Positions 1-14,082 of a DNA stretch of 47,796 nt are shown one piece after another. The DNA is taken from positions 1 through 47,796 of the forward strand of contig NZ_JAPUVR010000002.1 of the NCBI RefSeq assembly GCF_029255125.1, written 5' to 3'. Source of the stretch: Accumulibacter sp. GTDB taxonomy: Bacteria > Pseudomonadota > Gammaproteobacteria > Burkholderiales > Rhodocyclaceae. Made by a program: the position numbers and the translations under genes. Below the pieces are notes generated by a model. It made no database searches and had not been told where the DNA came from. It worked only from the letters and a program-made list of their open reading frames with translations. The stretch's first letter is position 1, and every line of letters starts with the position of its first letter.

Positions 1-534
1 CGCGTCGTACAGGCACGACGCGTTGGCAAGAAGCATTTTATCGACACCTATCGCTATGCCCATCAAGTGCCGTTGCGCAACACGGACGATGCCGTGTTAG
101 CCAACTGGCTGGAACTGATCACCACCGATGCCCGTGGCGCCATTGTCTTCAAGAACGCCTGTGCCACCTCGCATGGCATCACCGACCACAACGTCGCCGC
201 TCTGGCTTCCGCCGGCCGAGCGCGTTGGAGAATCGAGAACGAGAACAACAACATCCTCAAGACCAAGGGCTACCATTTCGACCACAACTTCGGTCACGGC
301 AAACAGTTCCTGGCTAACCTGTTCGCCACCCCGATCCTCTTGGCCTTCTTGCTCCATACCGCCTTGGACTGGATGGACTCCCGTTATGCCAAGGTGCGTG
401 CCCTCGTGCCCTCACGCCGCACCTTCTTCGAACACCAGCGCGCCTGGCTACAGTACCTGCCCTTCGATGACTGGGATCACCTCATGCGCTTCATGCTGCA
501 GCGCCTCGCTCCCAACGCCCCAGACACCGGCTGA
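1..534 (+). CDS. Transposase, C-terminal part (5' end outside window)
   Basis: The frame is open from the first base to the TGA at 534, so the gene began before the window and its left part is not visible. The visible 177 residues contain a W-R-I-E-N-E stretch followed by N-N-N-I-L-K and a G-Y-H-F-D-H-N-F-G-H-G-K block. This is typical of the region around the catalytic Glu in DDE transposases with an RNase H-like fold (IS4-like superfamily). I cannot name the IS family with certainty. A GTG at 67 is an internal codon, not a convincing start. The terminal inverted repeats and target duplication cannot be determined because the left end of the element is missing. The right end of the element should lie in the roughly 200 bp before mutS. 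Confidence 0.75.
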   Translation, partial: RVVQARRVGKKHFIDTYRYAHQVPLRNTDDAVLANWLELITTDARGAIVFKNACATSHGITDHNVAALASAGRARWRIENENNNILKTKGYHFDHNFGHGKQFLANLFATPILLAFLLHTALDWMDSRYAKVRALVPSRRTFFEHQRAWLQYLPFDDWDHLMRFMLQRLAPNAPDTG

Positions 535-616
535 CTTACCCCATCCAACAGTCCTGACTTCGACCATACCCTGCTACAGGATTTGAATTGAGAACTGCTG
601 GAGCGCCAGCATCATC

Positions 617-646
617 TGATCGCAAGCAACGGCAGAAGGCTATACT
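617..646 (+). promoter_or_regulatory. Candidate sigma-70 promoter for mutS
   Basis: A good -10 hexamer TATACT lies at 641-646. The -35 region near 617-623 is poor (TGATCG). Transcription would start near 653, giving a leader of about 94 nt. The site lies between the transposase tail and mutS, in 212 bp that otherwise hold no gene. Whether it belongs to the host or to the mobile element cannot be told from this sequence. Confidence 0.35.
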
Positions 647-746
647 GCACGCCCACGCGCAGTTGGCGGGGACAGCGCTGTTCTGTTCGCCTCCCGCCGA
701 GCGAGCTCGCCGATGTCCTTCAACCACGCGATGCATTCGAGTCACC

Positions 747-3350
747 ATGGCAGATGATCAGGGCGTCCCGCCAGGCGCGCCGACACCGCACACGCCAATG
801 ATGCAGCAGTACCTGCGGATCAAGGCGCAACATCCGGATATCCTGCTTTTTTACCGGATGGGTGATTTCTACGAGCTGTTCTTCGCCGACGCCGAAAAGG
901 CGGCGCGCCTGCTCGACATCACGCTGACGACGCGTGGTCAATCGGCCGGGCAGCCGATCAGGATGGCCGGCGTGCCCTATCACGCGGTCGAGCAGTACCT
1001 GGCCAAGCTGGTCAGACTGGGTGAGTCGGTGGCGATCTGCGAGCAGATGGGCGATCCGGCGACGAGCAAGGGCCCGGTCGAGCGCGCCGTCGTGCGCATC
1101 GTCACGCCCGGCACCCTGACCGACGCGTCGCTGCTCGACGAAAAGCGGGACACCTTGTTGCTCGCCTTGAGTACGACTCGCCAGCTCGCCGGACTGGCCT
1201 GGCTGAATCTGGCGAGCGGCGACTTCCGCCTGTGCGAAGTGGCGCCGGTGAAGCTGGCGGCGACGCTCGAGCGCATCGCGCCGGCCGAGATCATCGTGCC
1301 GGAAAGCTTGTCGCTGGCCCTGCCGCCAGATGTTGCGCTGACTCGCCGGGCCGACTGGCATTTCGATGCGGAAACGGGGGGGCGCGAATTGCGCGCGCAC
1401 TTCGGAACGACTTCGCTCGGCGGTTTCGGCGCTGACGGACTACGGCCGGCGATCGCCGCCGCCGGCGCGCTGCTGCGTTATGCGCAGGCGACGCAGGTGC
1501 GCGCCCTGCCGCATGTCCGCGCGCTGATCGTCGAACGCGACGCGACTTTCCTCGGGCTCGATACGGCCACCCGGCGCAACCTCGAACTGACCGAAACGCT
1601 GCGCGGACAGCCGGCGCCAACGCTGTGCAGCCTGCTCGACAACTGCGTCACTTCGCCCGGATCGCGCCTGCTGCGACACGCCCTGCATCACCCCTTGCGC
1701 GATCCGAGCATTCCTGCCGCGCGACACGCGGCGGTCGCCATGTTGCTCGACGACGGCGGGCGGACGCTGCGTGGACTGCGCCAGACGCTGCGCGGTTTCG
1801 CCGACATCGAACGGATCGCCGGCCGCATCGCGCTGTTTGGCGCCCGCCCGCGCGATCTCGCGGCGCTGCGCGACAGCCTGCGGCGTCTCGACGAGCTGCG
1901 CGCGCCGCTGGCCGACAATGCGGCAGCGCTGCTCTGCGAGATCCACGCCGATCTGACGCCGCCGACAGCGACGATCGACTTGCTGACACGCGCGCTGCTC
2001 ACCGAGCCGGCAGCGCTGATTCGTGAAGGCGGCGTCATCGCGCCGGGCTACGACGGCGAACTCGACGAGCTGCGCTCGCTGAACGACAACTGCGGCGCGT
2101 TTCTGCTCGAACTCGAAGCACGCGAGCGCGAGCAGACCGGCATCGCCAATCTGAAGGTCGAGTACAACCGCGTGCACGGCTTCTACATCGAGGTATCGAA
2201 CGCCAATGCGGCGCGCGTTCCCGAGCATTACCGGCGACGGCAGACGCTGAAGAACGTCGAGCGCTACCTGACGGCCGAGCTGAAGGCTTTCGAGGACAAG
2301 GCGCTGTCGGCGCAGGAACGGGCGCTGGCGCGCGAGAAGCTGCTTTACGACGAACTGTTGAACACGCTGCAGAACGATCTGCCGCAGTTGCAGCAGATCG
2401 CCACGGCTGCGGCGACGCTCGACCTGCTCGCCGGCTTTGCCGAGACCGCGCAGCAGCGCAACTATTGCCGCCCGCTCTTCTCCCCGGAACCCGGGTTGTC
2501 GATCGAAGCTGGGCGACATCCGGTGGTCGAAGACCAGTTTGCCGACGGCGAAGGTTTTATCGCCAACGATACCGAGCTCGGCGACGGCCGCCGGCTGCTC
2601 CTGATCACTGGTCCGAACATGGGCGGCAAGTCGACCTATATGCGGCAGACGGCGCTGATCGCCCTGCTCGCACATGTCGGAAGCTATGTCCCGGCGACGC
2701 GCGCGGTTCTCGGACCGCTCGACCAGATTTTTACGCGCATCGGTGCAGCCGACGATCTCGCCGGCGGGCGCTCGACGTTCATGGTCGAAATGACCGAATC
2801 AGCGACGATCCTGCATCATGCGACCGATCGCAGTCTGGTCCTGATGGACGAGGTCGGTCGCGGCACCTCGACCTTCGACGGAATGGCGCTCGCTTTCGCC
2901 ATCTGCCGCCATCTGCTGGAGAAGAACCGTAGCCTGACGCTGTTCTCGACGCACTACTTCGAGTTGACGTTGCTCGCCAACGAGTATCGCGAGTTGGCCA
3001 ATGTTCATCTGGACGCAGTCGAGCACGGCGAGCGCATCGTCTTTCTGCACGCGGTCGAAGCGGGCCCGGCGAATCAGAGCTACGGGATTCAGGTCGCTGC
3101 GCTGGCCGGCATCCCGCCTGCGGTCGTCAAGGCAGCGCGCCGACAGTTGCGCCAGTTCGAACAGCGCGCCTCGATCAATCCGCTGCAGCCCGATCTCTTC
3201 GCCAGCGCGCTGGCCGATGCCGAGGACCGGCGAACGCCGGATCTGCATCCGGCGCTCGAGCGTCTGCGCTGCGTCGACCCCGACCAGTTGACGCCGCGCG
3301 AGGCGCTGGCGGCGCTTTACGAGCTGCGTTCGCTGCTCGTCGGCGAATAG
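747..3350 (+). CDS. mutS: DNA mismatch repair protein MutS
   Basis: MutS is the mismatch recognition ATPase that starts methyl-directed repair with MutL. The protein is 867 residues, normal for the family. The mismatch-binding F-Y-E of domain I is seen at residues 41-43, within G-D-F-Y-E-L-F. The Walker A motif G-P-N-M-G-G-K-S-T is near residue 622, and Walker B ([10 protein letters not shown]) is near 698. The frame is open upstream to a TTG at 588, but those extra 53 residues look non-coding. The ATG at 747 gives an N-terminus that aligns with E. coli MutS around H-T-P-M-M-Q-Q-Y, so I use it. All key residues are present, so the enzyme looks functional even though a mobile element lies immediately upstream. 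An exported phosphoesterase gene follows after 16 bp. Confidence 0.97.
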   Translation: MADDQGVPPGAPTPHTPMMQQYLRIKAQHPDILLFYRMGDFYELFFADAEKAARLLDITLTTRGQSAGQPIRMAGVPYHAVEQYLAKLVRLGESVAICEQMGDPATSKGPVERAVVRIVTPGTLTDASLLDEKRDTLLLALSTTRQLAGLAWLNLASGDFRLCEVAPVKLAATLERIAPAEIIVPESLSLALPPDVALTRRADWHFDAETGGRELRAHFGTTSLGGFGADGLRPAIAAAGALLRYAQATQVRALPHVRALIVERDATFLGLDTATRRNLELTETLRGQPAPTLCSLLDNCVTSPGSRLLRHALHHPLRDPSIPAARHAAVAMLLDDGGRTLRGLRQTLRGFADIERIAGRIALFGARPRDLAALRDSLRRLDELRAPLADNAAALLCEIHADLTPPTATIDLLTRALLTEPAALIREGGVIAPGYDGELDELRSLNDNCGAFLLELEAREREQTGIANLKVEYNRVHGFYIEVSNANAARVPEHYRRRQTLKNVERYLTAELKAFEDKALSAQERALAREKLLYDELLNTLQNDLPQLQQIATAAATLDLLAGFAETAQQRNYCRPLFSPEPGLSIEAGRHPVVEDQFADGEGFIANDTELGDGRRLLLITGPNMGGKSTYMRQTALIALLAHVGSYVPATRAVLGPLDQIFTRIGAADDLAGGRSTFMVEMTESATILHHATDRSLVLMDEVGRGTSTFDGMALAFAICRHLLEKNRSLTLFSTHYFELTLLANEYRELANVHLDAVEHGERIVFLHAVEAGPANQSYGIQVAALAGIPPAVVKAARRQLRQFEQRASINPLQPDLFASALADAEDRRTPDLHPALERLRCVDPDQLTPREALAALYELRSLLVGE

Positions 3351-3366
3351 CCGGAGCGCACCGACG

Positions 3367-4320
3367 ATGAAGACACTGCTCTGTGCCCTTCTCTGCCTCC
3401 TGCTGAGCGGCTTTGCCGCGGCGGAGACCTGGCGTTTTGCCGTCATCGGTGACACGCCTTACGACGACTACGAGACGAGCGAGCTGCCGCGCATGCTCGA
3501 TGTCATCGCCGCCGAACATCCGAGCTTCATCGTCCATGCCGGCGACCTCAAGGCGAGCACGACGGTCTGCAGCGACGAGCTTTTCCGTTCTCGGCGCGCC
3601 CTGCTCGACGCGGCGCGCGTCCCGCTGATCTACGTTCCCGGCGACAACGAATGGACCGACTGCCGATTCGGGCTGGCCGGCGGCTACGACCCGCGCGAGC
3701 GCCTGGACAAGCTGCGCGAAATCTTCTTTGCCGAAGCGCGCTCGCTCGGGCAGCCGCCAATGGCGCTCGAGCGGCAAGCCGGGAGCTACCCCGAACACCA
3801 GCGCTGGCGACTCGGTCCGGTGCTCTTTCTGACGCTCAACGTACCCGGGCCGAACAGCAACTACGGCAACGCGGTCGAGCCGAGCGCCGAGTTCCTGGCG
3901 CGCAATCCACGCCTGATCGAGTGGCTGAGCGAGGGCTTTGCGCGCGCCCGGCAGGGACGCCTGGCCGGCGTGGTCATCGTCATGCAGGCAAATCCCTCGT
4001 TTGCGCACGACGCCAAGGGGCTGGCGCACGCCGGCTATCGCCAGTTGCTCGACACGCTGCGGCGCGAAACGGTCGCCTTCCCTGGCCAGGTCCTGCTGAT
4101 CCACGGCGACACGCACTGGCAGCGCATCGATCAGCCCTTGCGCAATCCGCTCAACGGCCGGCCGATAGCCAACTTCACGCGCCTGGAGACCTTCGGTTAC
4201 CCGTTCCTGGGCTGGGTGAAAGTGATCATCGACAGCGAGCACGCACGCCTTTTCCGCTTCGAGGTGCGCGCCTACGGCGAACGTTCGAACGTCTGGCAGC
4301 GCTATCGCGGCGGACGCTGA
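3367..4320 (+). CDS. Exported calcineurin-like metallophosphoesterase family protein
   Basis: The protein has 317 residues. A signal peptide covers about residues 1-19 (hydrophobic L-L-C-A-L-L-C-L-L-L then F-A-A-A), so it should act in the periplasm. Metallophosphoesterase motifs follow in the usual order: G-D-T near residue 28, H-A-G-D-L near 58, P-G-D-N-E-W near 95, and a late H-G-D-T-H-W near 249. The G-D-x and G-D-N-E boxes usually bind two metal ions. The substrate is unknown; phosphomonoester or nucleotide hydrolysis is only a family-level guess. It starts 16 bp after mutS on the same strand and is probably co-transcribed, although no functional link to mismatch repair is evident. It converges with the feoB-like gene 16 bp downstream. 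Confidence 0.8.
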   Translation: MKTLLCALLCLLLSGFAAAETWRFAVIGDTPYDDYETSELPRMLDVIAAEHPSFIVHAGDLKASTTVCSDELFRSRRALLDAARVPLIYVPGDNEWTDCRFGLAGGYDPRERLDKLREIFFAEARSLGQPPMALERQAGSYPEHQRWRLGPVLFLTLNVPGPNSNYGNAVEPSAEFLARNPRLIEWLSEGFARARQGRLAGVVIVMQANPSFAHDAKGLAHAGYRQLLDTLRRETVAFPGQVLLIHGDTHWQRIDQPLRNPLNGRPIANFTRLETFGYPFLGWVKVIIDSEHARLFRFEVRAYGERSNVWQRYRGGR

Positions 4321-4336
4321 ACGGCAAACGCAGCGA

Positions 4337-6358
4337 TCACCCGGCGAGCGCCCGCGCCACTTCGAGTACCAGGCGCAGCGCACCGCTGATCAGTAAGGCG
4401 ACGGCGACCGAGAGTCCGGCGGAAAACACCGCCTGACGCCAACCGATCGTGCGCAGCATGACGGCAAAGCTCGACACGCAGGGAATGTAGAAGGTCAGGA
4501 AGACGAGAAAGGTGGCGATCTGCACCCAATCGAGCACGGGCTCGATCTCCATCGTCCCCAGTGCCTGGTACACCATCAGCAACGACAGTTCCTTGCGCAG
4601 CACGCCGAACAGGATCGGCACGCCGAGCAGCGCCGGCAGGCCGAGCCACCATTCGGTGATCGGCACGAGGAGCAGGTTGATCCAGCGATCGGCAGCGAAG
4701 TGGTTGAGCAAGGCGAGGACAACGCTGCCGGCAACCAGCAGCGGCGTCACGATGGTCACGATGTCGCTCGTCCGTTCCCAGGTCTTGCCCAGCAGGCCGC
4801 GCCAGTTGGGCAGCGCATACGGTGGAATCTCCTGGATCAGGCCGACGGCCAGCTTGCGGTAGCGCCGGGCAAGCAGGCGACCGAGCAGCGCGAGAACGGC
4901 AAAGGTCAACGCGAAGATCGCGAAGACGCCGGCAGCCCCGAGGTACTTGCCGCCCATGGCGAGAATGATTGCCGAACGCGCCGAACAGGGAACGAAAGCG
5001 AGCAGCAACGTCGCCACCAGCCGGTCCTTGCCCTGCGTCGTTGCCGCGACGAGCGAGATGGCCGGTACGTTGCAACCCAGGCCAACGAGAAACGAAGCGG
5101 CAACGCTGCCGTGCAGGCCGATGCTGTGAAAGGCGCGGTCGACGACGAAGGCCACCCGATGCATGATGCCCGATTCTTCCAGCACGACAAGGAGCAGGAC
5201 GAGCGGCAGCATGTACGGGATGGCGATCCCGATCAAGCCGATCAGGCCATCGATCACCGCGCGCGCAATCACCCCGAAGGTTGACTCGGGCTGCCACTGC
5301 TGTGCCCATTCCATCAGCGGCGCAGCGGTCCACGAATCGAGCGTCTTGCTCACCTCGAAAACCATCACCAGAACCAGCGCAAACACCCCCAGGCTGCCGA
5401 GCAGACCCCAGCGGGGATGCAGAAAAACGCCATCGAGCAGGCGCTGCCAGCGCCCGCTGTTGGCCGCACCGCCGAACTGCGTCACGTTCTCGAACAACAC
5501 GGCAGCGCGGTGGTGGCGATCGGCGTGCAGTTCTTCCGCCAGCGAACGCGGCAAGTAACGCTCGGCTTCGGCACGTGCGGCAAGCACTTCGGGCAGTAGA
5601 TGCGGCACGTGACTGACCAGTTCGTCGACAAAGTAGTCGTCGCTGGCGGCCAGGTGCATCAGGAGAAAGGAAGCAGGAACACAAAACGCCGCGTCGACTT
5701 CCGGCCGTGCGAGCACCGCACGCAGCGCGTCGAGGCGCTCGGCAATCGGCGCACTGGGCGACTGTGGGCGCGGCGCGTGGCCGCCGCGCGCGGCGTTCAG
5801 CGCGGCAGCGAACAGCTCGGCGACGCCCAAGCCCATGTGCGCAGCCGTGGCCACGACGGGCACCCCGAGCAGCTCGGAGAGCGCGCGCGCATTGATGTAG
5901 AGGCCCTTCCGGCGCGCTTCGTCAACCCGGTTCAGGGCAATCACCAGCGGCCGGCCGAGTAGACTCAGTTCGAGCGTCAGTTCGAGATCGCGCTGCAAGG
6001 CGGTGGCATCGACCACCTGGATCAGGACATCGGGCGCATTGAAGGCGGCACCCGGCTGGGCGGCTTCATGCGCCGCAATCGGCGGCCAACGGTCGCCCCA
6101 GAGCAGGTATTTGACGACGACGCTGTCGTGCGGACTGAGCGAGCAGAGTGACTCGACGGCCGGCAGATCGACCAACGAGATTTCTTCAAGGCCGAGCTTG
6201 ACGACGCATTCGTCGTAGCGATCGCCGTCGCGCAGCAGCCTTTCCTGCTGCGGAGCGGCACTGGAGGCCGCCCGGAAGATACTGCTCTTGCCGGTCAGCA
6301 TACGCCCGACCAGCGCCACGCGCGGCCGTCGTTCGCCGCGCAGCAGCACTCCCGGCAA
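4337..6358 (-). CDS. feoB: FeoB-like ferrous iron transporter with divergent G domain
   Basis: FeoB proteins couple an N-terminal G-protein domain to a membrane domain that imports Fe(II). About 673 residues are seen here. The G domain has G1 as G-R-M-L-T-G-K-S (18-25), an altered G3 D-L-P-A (64-67; usually D-x-P-G) and G4 N-R-V-D (143-146). The C-terminal half holds several membrane segments and the Cys-containing gate motifs G-L-G-C-N-V-P-A and F-V-P-C-S-A-R, plus a late Y-I-P-C-V-S-S. The start is uncertain: no ATG is available before G1, and I take the TTG at 6358. A GTG nine bases further in (6347-6349) is an alternative. No feoA gene is adjacent. The gene lies 199 bp downstream of slyD on the same strand, and that gap holds no recognisable gene. 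Confidence 0.82.
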   Translation of the reverse strand: MPGVLLRGERRPRVALVGRMLTGKSSIFRAASSAAPQQERLLRDGDRYDECVVKLGLEEISLVDLPAVESLCSLSPHDSVVVKYLLWGDRWPPIAAHEAAQPGAAFNAPDVLIQVVDATALQRDLELTLELSLLGRPLVIALNRVDEARRKGLYINARALSELLGVPVVATAAHMGLGVAELFAAALNAARGGHAPRPQSPSAPIAERLDALRAVLARPEVDAAFCVPASFLLMHLAASDDYFVDELVSHVPHLLPEVLAARAEAERYLPRSLAEELHADRHHRAAVLFENVTQFGGAANSGRWQRLLDGVFLHPRWGLLGSLGVFALVLVMVFEVSKTLDSWTAAPLMEWAQQWQPESTFGVIARAVIDGLIGLIGIAIPYMLPLVLLLVVLEESGIMHRVAFVVDRAFHSIGLHGSVAASFLVGLGCNVPAISLVAATTQGKDRLVATLLLAFVPCSARSAIILAMGGKYLGAAGVFAIFALTFAVLALLGRLLARRYRKLAVGLIQEIPPYALPNWRGLLGKTWERTSDIVTIVTPLLVAGSVVLALLNHFAADRWINLLLVPITEWWLGLPALLGVPILFGVLRKELSLLMVYQALGTMEIEPVLDWVQIATFLVFLTFYIPCVSSFAVMLRTIGWRQAVFSAGLSVAVALLISGALRLVLEVARALAG

Positions 6359-6557
6359 GGCAATCGTCGATACGCTTGTGCTCAGTGGATGGCCTCACCC
6401 AACGCCGACCGGCATCCGACGCCGGCACGCGAGAGCAGCGCGCGCCAGCGCCAGCCACATCTGACGTGTACGCAAGGCCGGTGCAGGCAGCGCCGCGCCA
6501 CCCGTCGTGCGGCACGGCAGAGCGGCCCCCGAGGCCGGCGCATCCCGCACCAGCCGC

Positions 6558-7055
6558 TCACTCGTCGTCGTCGAACTCGTCGTCGTGAATATGGCCGTGC
6601 CGAATCTCCTCGGCTGTCGCCGGCCGGACGTTGGTCACCGTGCAGGTGAAGACGAGCGCCATCCCGGCCAGCGGATGGTTGGCATCGAGAATCACCGTAT
6701 CGTCGGCAATCTCGGTGACACGGTAAACGAGCACATCCTCGTCGTCCTCGTCCTCGTCGGCAAAACCCTCGAACTGCATGCCGACCTGCAAGTCACGCGG
6801 GAATTTGTCGCGCGGCTCGACCTGCACCAGCGTCGCATCATATTCGCCGAAGGCATCGTCCGGCTGCATGCTGACCGTCACCGATTCGCCTATCCGCTTC
6901 CCCTGCACAGCCTCTTCGATCAGCGGAAAAATGTCGTCGTAACCTCCGTGCAGGTAGATCAGCGGTTCCTGTCCGGCATCGACGAGTTCACCCGCGAGAT
7001 CGGTCACGCTGTAATCCAGCGTGACGACGGTATTTCTGGCAACTTGCATGTTCAT
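6558..7055 (-). CDS. slyD: FKBP-type peptidyl-prolyl isomerase, SlyD-like
   Basis: A 165-residue SlyD-type isomerase and chaperone. The N-terminal V-T-L-D-Y-S-V-T-D-L-A-G-E start, the G-K-R-I-G-E-S segment and P-D-D-A-F-G-E-Y are standard family features. The insert-in-flap region follows. An acidic run (residues about 100-106) and a C-terminal tail with H-G-H-I-H-D-D-E could bind divalent metals such as nickel; that role is inferred from SlyD. The start ATG at 7055 overlaps the stop of bcp by 4 bp (ATGA), so the two are almost certainly co-translated. An ATG two codons inside is an alternative start. Confidence 0.92.
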   Translation of the reverse strand: MNMQVARNTVVTLDYSVTDLAGELVDAGQEPLIYLHGGYDDIFPLIEEAVQGKRIGESVTVSMQPDDAFGEYDATLVQVEPRDKFPRDLQVGMQFEGFADEDEDDEDVLVYRVTEIADDTVILDANHPLAGMALVFTCTVTNVRPATAEEIRHGHIHDDEFDDDE

Positions 7056-7522
7056 GAACTGAATTCCTTTACCGCGCGCAACATTTCAAGCGCGTGGCCC
7101 TTGGCCGTCACGCCGTACAGCGCTAAACGGATGATACCCTTCTTATCAATAAAAAAAGTCGATCGCTGGATGCCATATCTGGGCATACCGTTGACCTCCT
7201 TCGCCTGCCAGACATCGTATTCCCGGCATACCTGACCTTCAACATCGGACAGCAGCGAGACCGAAATACCGTGCTTGTCCCTGAACTCGGCGTGCTTCAG
7301 GCAATCGTCTCGGCTGACACCCAGCACCCGACAATCGAAGCGCGCAAACTCATCCTCATGGTCCGAAAAGTCGGTTGCCTGCAAGGTACAGCACGGCGCG
7401 TCATCTCTCGGGTAAAAGAAGAGAATCACATTGGCCTTACCTTGAAACGCGGCAATATCGATGAGTTCCATGTCCGCATCCGGAAGGACGAACATCGGAG
7501 CTGCCTGTCCTGCTTTCAGCAT
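7052..7522 (-). CDS. bcp: Thiol peroxidase, Bcp/PrxQ-type peroxiredoxin
   Basis: The protein has 156 residues and reduces hydroperoxides with a peroxidatic cysteine. The start at 7522 gives M-L-K-A-G-Q-A-A-P-M-F, the normal peroxiredoxin N-terminus. An upstream TTG or GTG extension of 20 residues is not family-like. The active site reads D-D-A-P-C-C-T-L-Q, with the peroxidatic Cys at position 45 before Thr46. The residue that is Cys five positions later in E. coli Bcp is Thr50 here, so the usual resolving cysteine is absent. Cys44, directly before the peroxidatic Cys, is unusual. First gene of a two-gene unit with slyD. Confidence 0.92.
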   Translation of the reverse strand: MLKAGQAAPMFVLPDADMELIDIAAFQGKANVILFFYPRDDAPCCTLQATDFSDHEDEFARFDCRVLGVSRDDCLKHAEFRDKHGISVSLLSDVEGQVCREYDVWQAKEVNGMPRYGIQRSTFFIDKKGIIRLALYGVTAKGHALEMLRAVKEFSS

Positions 7523-7571
7523 GTGGAGACCTCGAAGACCCTGACCGCCCGCATGCGAGCGGGTCAGGCGG

Positions 7572-7600
7572 ATTCTAACCAAGCTTCCGGCGCGTGACTA
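7572..7600 (-). promoter_or_regulatory. Candidate promoter for bcp-slyD
   Basis: On the minus strand a -35-like TAGTCA (7600-7595) and a -10 TAGAAT (7577-7572) are separated by 17 bp. The predicted start near 7565 gives a leader of about 43 nt before the bcp ATG. Hexamer matches are 4/6 and 5/6 to consensus. Confidence 0.4.
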
Positions 7601-7735
7601 CAAGAAACAATTTCTGCGCGCGCGCTAGAATGCGTCCGACGGGCAGTCTTGCTTGCCCTGCAGCGTCCGCACCCAGCCACGCGATCGGCTGCTCGGGCGC
7701 CCATTCAGTCCCGCCACGGCACACTTGGAGAGCCC

Positions 7736-8434
7736 ATGACCATCTTCCCCCTCAGCCGGCACTCAGTGCCGCTCACCGCCCTTCTTTTCGCCACCTCGCT
7801 GCTCGCGGCACCGCCGGATGGCGCGACGACGATCGAGCTCTCGGCCGAGGCAAGCGCCACGGCCGCCAACGATCTGGCGCGCGCGACGGTCTTTGCCGAA
7901 GCGAGCGGCAGCGCGCCAGGCGAACTTGCCCGACGTGTCAACGGCCTGCTCGCCGACGCGCTGAAGACGGCGCGCGCTTACCCCAGCGTGCGCACGCAAA
8001 GCGGCATGACGCATACCTATCCGGTGCACGGCAAAGCGAGCCGGATCGAGGGCTGGCGGATGCGTTCCGACCTGGCGCTCGAATCGGGCGATACTGCAGC
8101 CCTTTCCGAGCTGCTCGGCAAACTCCAGGCGACGATGGGAGTCGCCAGCTTGAGCATGTTGCCCGCTCCGGAAACGCGCAAGAAAGCCGAAAGCCAGGCG
8201 ATGGTCGATGCCATCGCGGCTTTTCAGGAGCGCGCCGGGGTGGTCGCAGCCGCTCTAGGAAGCAAACACCGGATCAAAAGCCTGACGATCAACAGCAGCG
8301 GTCGTCCGCCGATCGCACCGATCATGCGCTCAGCGGTAATGATGGCGGCCGAGGCTGCGCCGATGCCGATCGAGGCCGGCGAAACGCAGATCACGGCGAC
8401 GGTCAGCGGGCAGATCGAACTGCTCGCGCGCTAG
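7736..8434 (+). CDS. Exported SIMPL-domain (DUF541) protein
   Basis: The protein has 232 residues. It has an N-terminal signal peptide (about 1-24, ending L-L-A-A) and a body typical of SIMPL/DUF541 proteins: T-T-I-E-L-S-A-E-A-S near the start, repeated alpha/beta units, and a final strand A-T-V-S-G-Q-I-E-L. The exact function of this periplasmic family is not settled. I chose the ATG at 7736 because it directly precedes the signal peptide; an upstream frame extension to 7649 is not protein-like. It is a monocistronic gene facing ftsB, with 97 bp between their stops. A TAGAAT at 7626-7631 could be its -10 box, but no good -35 is visible. Confidence 0.78.
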   Translation: MTIFPLSRHSVPLTALLFATSLLAAPPDGATTIELSAEASATAANDLARATVFAEASGSAPGELARRVNGLLADALKTARAYPSVRTQSGMTHTYPVHGKASRIEGWRMRSDLALESGDTAALSELLGKLQATMGVASLSMLPAPETRKKAESQAMVDAIAAFQERAGVVAAALGSKHRIKSLTINSSGRPPIAPIMRSAVMMAAEAAPMPIEAGETQITATVSGQIELLAR

Positions 8435-8531
8435 CCTCACTTTGCTTCGCCGCGCGCAAGCGCCCACCGCAACCGCATCGGCAAGCAGCCCGAGCGACAC
8501 GACACGCCGGCAGTACCCGCTCGCCCATTGC

Positions 8532-8903
8532 CTACGGCCGGCCGCGCTTTTCGCTCGCCGTCGCCGCCCGCACCTTGTCTGTCGCGCCAACGCGCGTTGG
8601 CGCGGCCGCTGCGGCTTCCTTGCCGACGGCCGGCTTGTCCGGGATCTGCACGAAAACCTCGTCCTGCTTGACCATCCCCAGTTCGAAACGCGCCCGCTCC
8701 TCGATCGCGTCAAAGCCCTGTTTGAGATCGCGCACTTCGGCAACGAGACCCGCATTGCGCGTCTCCAGCCGCTTGTTGGTCTCTTTCTGCTGCTGCAACT
8801 GGCGGTCGACCTCGCGCACGCGCAGCAAGCCGCCCTTGCCTAGCCAGAGCGGGTGCTGCAGCAGCGCAATCAGAACCAGCAAGGCAACGGCAAGCCAGCG
8901 CAC
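8532..8903 (-). CDS. ftsB: Cell division protein FtsB
   Basis: FtsB joins FtsL and FtsQ in the divisome. This 123-residue protein has one N-terminal membrane segment (about 3-16), a short periplasmic start containing H-P-L-W-L-G-K-G-G, then a coiled coil (about 25-65) with [12 protein letters not shown] heptads and the conserved E-x-x-A-R-x-E-L-G-M-V-K block. The C-terminal tail from about residue 90 is Ala- and Lys-rich and longer than in E. coli. Its place directly downstream of eno on the same strand is the common proteobacterial arrangement and supports the call. Confidence 0.92.
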   Translation of the reverse strand: MRWLAVALLVLIALLQHPLWLGKGGLLRVREVDRQLQQQKETNKRLETRNAGLVAEVRDLKQGFDAIEERARFELGMVKQDEVFVQIPDKPAVGKEAAAAAPTRVGATDKVRAATASEKRGRP

Positions 8904-8963
8904 GGCGGAATCAGGCTGCCCGAGTCAAGCGGCGAGGAGGCGCCATCGACCGGTTCTCGCCAG

Positions 8964-14043
<5,080 letters not shown>

Positions 14044-14082
14044 CCAGCGCAAAGCCCATTCCTGACCCCTTGGGAGACCACG

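Noticed and set aside
588-746. N-terminal extension of MutS from a TTG
   Set aside because: The 53 extra residues do not resemble MutS and include the promoter candidate; the ATG at 747 matches the family start.
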